A stretch of 64,000 nt of DNA from NCBI GenBank assembly GCA_013400115.1, contig VXBP01009315.1, positions 1 to 64,000 on the forward strand. Direction: 5' to 3'. The stretch comes from Rhinopomastus cyanomelas (lineage: Eukaryota; Chordata; Aves; Bucerotiformes; Rhinopomastidae). The notes below the pieces were generated by a model that was given only the letters and a program-made list of their open reading frames with translations, had not been told where the DNA came from and searched no databases. Both the position numbers and the translations under genes were made by a program. This document shows, one piece after another, positions 58,824 through 64,000 of the stretch. The number at the start of each line of letters is the position of its first letter. Position 1 is the first letter of the stretch.

Positions 58824-61800
58824 GTCTAAAACTATAAGAAACTACAGGGGAAGCTCAATGTCAAATGTCTAGTAGATACAAGATACCAGTAATGCCAGAG
58901 TCCTTCTGTGCCCTCTAATGGAAATTAAAACCTTTGTGATGGGGTTAGGAGTCACCTTAAGAAAGAGGAAATAGAAATTCCATCATTATGTAAACATTCA
59001 AATACAAAATGCAAGAGCGTCAGTGGGAAAACTGAGCTGCATGTGCAGTCCTCCCCTCTCCCACTCCTTTCTCTTCAGGACTCCTCATTGCCTAATGGCT
59101 AAGCCTTAATCTTAGGAGATTAAAGATAGGATATTGAAGTGTCCTTCGTCCTCCTCCATCCAAACTACAGTGCTGTCTGAGCAAAGAACACCCTGTGACA
59201 GCGAATTCCTTGTGGAAGGGTGTTATATAAAAGGCTTTATTTGCTGTTTAGCTTTGTTTTCCTCAAAGCAAGCTGTTTGATTCTGACAGGTTGGAGATCC
59301 TAGCACGCTGTGCTTTTTCTGTTGAATGCTACAGACCACAACCAGAGCAAACTGTGAGGAAGTGAGAGTGTCAGGGAATGGATAAAAAAAAATCAGAAGG
59401 ATTTAATAAAATATGAAGCCATTGGCAGGGTAAAGGCACCAGCTCAATAAGGGATGGGCAGTGCATGACTGATGATGAGTGCTGTGTTGGTAAGCACTAA
59501 TTCTGAGATCTCACTGGGAGGGAAAATCTCTGAGGGGGAGTAGGTTTTCAAGAGGCATATTTAAGAAAAGTGTAAAGTAGAAGAAAGCATCCTTTTAATT
59601 TTTTTTCTTTATTTCTCCCTGTCCCTCGTACTGAAAGCTGCAGTAAAAACAGAAGCTATAAAATATCTGTTATTCTCCCATCTCAGTCCCATGAGCAGTT
59701 TCCCCCACTTCTTTCTATGCTGTTGTTGCAGCCAAAGTCTTCTAACACTTTTGTATTGTCCTGACGTCTGCCAGCACAGGGGAGACAGGGAACAAATCCT
59801 ACATTTCCCTTCCACATCTCTAGTGTCAGGTGTTGCTGTAGGAGTGTGCAGCTGCTGCTCATGTGGCAGGACAAATCAGCCTGCTTTACCTTCCCCCTGA
59901 GAAGCACTCACTCTCATCAGAGCTATGGTTCCTGCTTTCAAGATTAGCCTGACTTTTGGATATGTTTTTCTTCGAACTGGGTCAAGCCAGGGGTGGTGAC
60001 TTTCAAGAAGGAAGAGCTGCAGAAGGTGGAATGCATTAATGCTCCAGGCTAGTCGTCATCCCTGAACATTTTCTGGAACTGTCAATTCCATTTGATGACA
60101 GTGAATTACATTTCACTTTTGGTTGATTGAAGATAGATGCAATAAAGCAGCTATGTCTGTGAATGGACCAGTTTATTTTCTCACAGTCTGCAAGGAATCA
60201 CTGTGACAGGAAAAGAAAATTTAAAAAAAAAAAAAGGAAAAGATAAGCACCCCCCCATAAAAAAAACCACCCCAGTTGCATGTCCTGATACCCTTCTCAG
60301 TCCTGCAGGATGTCTTAGCAGAACTCTATTTAGAAATCCCTCTGCTCAGGGTTGTACATAATTACTTTGCTACAGATACCATGAAATAACAGTGTGGCTG
60401 CTTCTCTCTGTAGAAACTCTGGTACGAGCTTACGACAGGCTTTGCAGCTGGAATGTATTGTCCATACCTGGACATCTAGGAGGAAGGGAGGGAGGGAGGG
60501 AGGGAGGGAGGGATGGAGGTCAGTGAGGGGAGAAAGATTGCTGTGTTTTGTAGAGTAATTTTGTGTACACAGATTTAAATACAAGAGCTGTGATCTTGTT
60601 TCTGGGAAAGGATTTAAATCAGGTCTGGTACTTGTGCAAGGGTGACAGCCTAGACTTCCTCAGGCATGAGAACAATATAGAAAGCAGCTGGGTGACAGCT
60701 GTTAATCCTCTACTGGAAGGCATCCAGATGCTATAGCGATGAGGCTGGCATAGGCTCTGTGGAAAAGGCAAAGGAATAGCCCCAGAGAAAGTGTGCCCAG
60801 AGAGTACAGTGCAGCAGGACTGGAGCTTTCTCGCCGTGCTTAAGCTCGTAGCAAAGCTTTCATTTCCACCCACAACACTAAAACCCACTGGAACAATAAG
60901 TAAGAGTTTAAAGTGCTCTGGTTTTTATGTTAAAAGAAGGCATCAGAGCCACCTTTTCAGAGTCAGCAAGTTTAATGTTCTAGGAAGAAAGTTCACTGAG
61001 CCATGTACATGCTTAACTGTTGTGTTTCTTGCCACGTAGGGGGATGCATGAACTAGGCATCAAAGGCCTGAAATTACTCTGCAGTGAGGGTAGAACTAAG
61101 GTGGGCAATAGGAATTCCTGACAAAGACACGCATGGAAGCCAGTCCTTGTGTGCATCAGGTATCTTTGACTTAAAATTACCTGGAAATCCCTCGTGGGGG
61201 AATCTGGCCATGGGTGCCTCTTTTATTAATCTGAGTCCCAGAGTTGGGAACAGCGCAGGGATGCTCATCTCAGACAAGACAGTGGCAGCTCTAAGACAAG
61301 TGTGACAAAGCAGGGCCAGGTGCAAAGCAGGTGGCATGGGATCAGTCTTGAACTGTGGCCTGGACTTCCACTCTAGATGGACATCTAGCATGCAACGCTT
61401 CTCCTCTGTCGCAGATGGTCTTCTTCAGCCATATCTCAGTAGGGCTGTTTGCTATACCACAGGTAGTACAGTAGTGCAGAGCAGTGACGTGTGATAGACA
61501 CAAGCAAGTCTGTCATCACAAGGCATCGCTGCTCCTAGATCTTATCAGAGGAACCACGGTTCAGACCCTGTATGTCAGGGTCTGGCTTCAAAACCACCCT
61601 GGTGTGCAAGGACAGAAGATGCAAGGAGAAGCTAGCTTGCCTTGAGTCATCCTTTCACATTATCTTACGTTCATAACGAATCCCAGTGTAGTACTCCCAT
61701 TCCAGTGACCTTTCAGACAAGAAGAAGTAGAGCTCGCTGCCGCAGTGTGGTGGAAAAGAGTGAGGAAGGGGAAAGGGAAGGGTGAGGTGAGAAGAAGGTG

Positions 61801-63012
61801 AAATCGCAAAATGTGTTTTATACCTTCAGGATAGGCCTCATCCAGAATGACCTCAAAAAGCATTTTCATGTCATTATGTAAACGGCATCAGACGTGTTTT
61901 GTTCCTTTGGCTGGGAGGTATTTAAGAATAGAAATGACCGCGTAGATTTCCTTCTATTTCTAAATGAAATGACAGCTTTTACTTTGAGAGAGTTTTGTGG
62001 GGGTTTTAGTTTAGTTTTGGGGGTTTTTATTGCATAAAACAACTAATGTGAGATTAGTGTATTATTATTGCTGCGAACAGATGTACTGGTATTATTCACC
62101 AGCTAGGAGTGTCCCAGATTGTCTTGTCAATGACCTCAATCCTGGATTGCAGTGATTCCTCTGGGAACGGGGTATGACTCCATCTCTGCTTTTTCTAGAA
62201 ATGTCCTTAATTCCACCAGTCCACTGGGACCAAACCAAAGTCCTACTTGTAGCACTTGAGAGATGGGGCAATCAATACATCATGGATTTCCTTAACTGGA
62301 ATTCCAACTTTTGTTATGTTGTCTCCACTTCTCCAACACACTTGTAAACCTTGTACGACTCGATTCTTAACTCCTTTCTGATATATTTCAGCATGTTGTT
62401 AAGACTACAGCGGTGTTGGGAAAGAAAGGGAGCAGACGTCCACACACTTAGCTTTCGATGCATTCTGTTAGGGATTTATCGTAGGCACTTTTGTAACACA
62501 TCAGGGTAACTACTGAACGGTTGTTTCTTGCTGAGTGCCCTACTCAGTACATCATTGGTGATTTCCAAGACCATAGGTTCTGGCCATTAGGGTTGTTTTA
62601 TCATTTCCAATGACTAAAACTAGCTTTAGGTGGTATCAAAATCATCACCAAAGATCTGGAAATTCACTCTGGCTTCATAATTGTGACCCAAACATTTCCT
62701 GTTGGATTCAAGAATGGACTAGTAGTAATTCCTTGGTAAATGCAAAATCAGCTGGTGCTGCAGGAAGACTGGAAGAAGTGCAGGGTCATTTTCCAGGAGG
62801 TAGATAACAGCATCTATCACTAACGTGCAACTCCCTCATGTTGCCATTACAGTGTCCTAGGACGGGAAAATCTTCACTTAGAGCTTTGTGAATGAGAACA
62901 TTTCTCAAAAGGTTTTCTAAAGCTTTTTCAAAGCAGAAGCTTTTATCTTCTGCCTGGAGGAAAGGCAGCTCTGGGGAGACTTTATTGCAGTTTTTCAGTA
63001 ATTAAAAGGAGT
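58824..63012. other. Intergenic, no gene
   Basis: 4.2 kb without CR1. It contains an A-rich run (60213-60241) and a GGGA microsatellite (60483-60512). Reading frames are short and unlike known families. Confidence 0.55.
60483..60512 (+). repeat. (GGGA)n microsatellite
   Basis: About seven tandem AGGG units form a purine-only strand with regularly spaced G-triplets, compatible with G-quadruplex formation. Confidence 0.85.
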
Positions 63013-63276
63013 CTACAAGAAAGGTGAGGAGGTACTTTTTAGCAGGGCCTCTTGCAACAGGACAAGCAGTGGAGGTTTCACATTAAAAGAAGGTAGATTT
63101 AGATTGGATACGAGGAAGAAAGTTTTTACAATGAGGGTGGTGAAACACTCAAACAGGTTGCCCAACAATGTGTTGGAGGCCTCATTCTTAGAGACAATCA
63201 AGGTCAGGTTGGATGAGGCTCCAGGCAACCTGATCTAATTGGAGATGTCACTGGTCCCTGCAGGAGGGTTGGCCTC
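63013..63276 (+). mobile_element. Old CR1 3' remnant
   Basis: The frame recalls the CR1 C-terminus: GRFRLDTRKKVFTMRVVKHS-like, then NRLPNNVLEASFLETIKVRL and DEAPGNLI, followed by TTGGAGATGTCACTGGTCCC and TGCAGGAGGGTTGG. The tail is lost. Confidence 0.75.
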
Positions 63277-64000
63277 TGTGCTGGTGTGCAATGGTGGGTT
63301 CTGATACAGACACCTGCTCCAAGTGGTTCTCAAAATTTCCTTTGAACACTTGTTAGTTATGTCAGGGCAAGCTGCCATGAAGGAGTCGATGGAAAAGAGG
63401 GGATCCAACAAAATATGTGTTCCCCCCACATTACAAAAAGCTCTCACACCAGGAGACCTAATGGAAGAATCTGCACTCCCCATGATCACCTGGGAAATGC
63501 TTTTAACCAGGTACCAGTTTATATAGAATCCCAAAAGAAGCTATTGGTTACACAGAACAGATTCATTCCTGTAGGGGCCAACAGGAATGCTACTTGTGGT
63601 TTTGTTGTTCTCCACAAACCCCCACCTGATACTGTTTAAATCACTAAAATATCAGCATCAATTTCCCTTGTGAAGGAAGCTGAATCTGTGAGACAGACTG
63701 AGGACTGCAGGATGAAAATCATATCACCTTCTGCAGGGGGTATTAGTGCAATTTCCTGCCTTGAAGTCCAGGAAAGAGGAAAGCTGAACTGATTACAGCA
63801 AATGACAGTAACTTCCATGGAAAGAGAAAAGCAAAAACAAAACAGAAAATACCAAGGATGATGCTACATGAATGATCACCCTCTCTGATACTCCACTCTA
63901 CTCTTAGTTTGGAAGTCAGTGCTGTCTTAGCATATAATTGATCACAATGTCCCATATCAAGAGTCCAGTAGCCAGTGTCCAGTGTTCTCTCTACTTGCCA
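63277..64000. other. Intergenic, no feature recognised
   Basis: The right edge of the window has no supported gene, RNA or repeat. Confidence 0.5.

Overview
The window is vertebrate nuclear DNA, almost certainly from a bird. It contains long introns with GT-AG splice sites, one multi-exon vertebrate gene, and very many copies of the avian LINE CR1, recognised by its ATTCTGTGATTCTGTGA-type 3' tail and its reverse-transcriptase reading frame. By hand measurement CR1 covers about one fifth of the window. That is high for a bird and points, by inference only, to a CR1-rich lineage such as woodpeckers and their relatives.

Positions 1-16548 hold the last ten coding exons of one plus-strand gene, read here as FAM135B (the paralogue FAM135A is the alternative). 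The exons join in frame into 1,075 residues plus a stop. A long serine/acid-rich, probably disordered region is encoded by one 2,059-base exon. The last seven small exons encode a DUF676-type alpha/beta-hydrolase (putative lipase) domain with an intact GHSLG nucleophile motif. The 5' part of the gene lies to the left of the window. Introns carry CR1 copies and one hAT-like transposon end.

Positions 16549-64000 show no convincing protein-coding gene. This fits the gene desert expected downstream of FAM135B. The stretch holds CR1 copies of several ages in both orientations (some nested), simple repeats, a CpG-rich patch with a strong CTCF-like motif (56264-56278), and some hairpins. Its most unusual element is at 58631-58823: an apparent tRNA-derived SINE, with a tRNA-like head on the minus strand and a CR1 3' tail. 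Two of the three undetermined bases (N) fall exactly at CR1 discontinuities and probably mark assembly joins.

There is no operon-like gene teamwork here. The functional relationship that can be seen is parasitic: CR1 supplies the retrotransposition machinery, and the SINE appears to have borrowed its 3' tail. No tRNA, rRNA or CRISPR gene was found.
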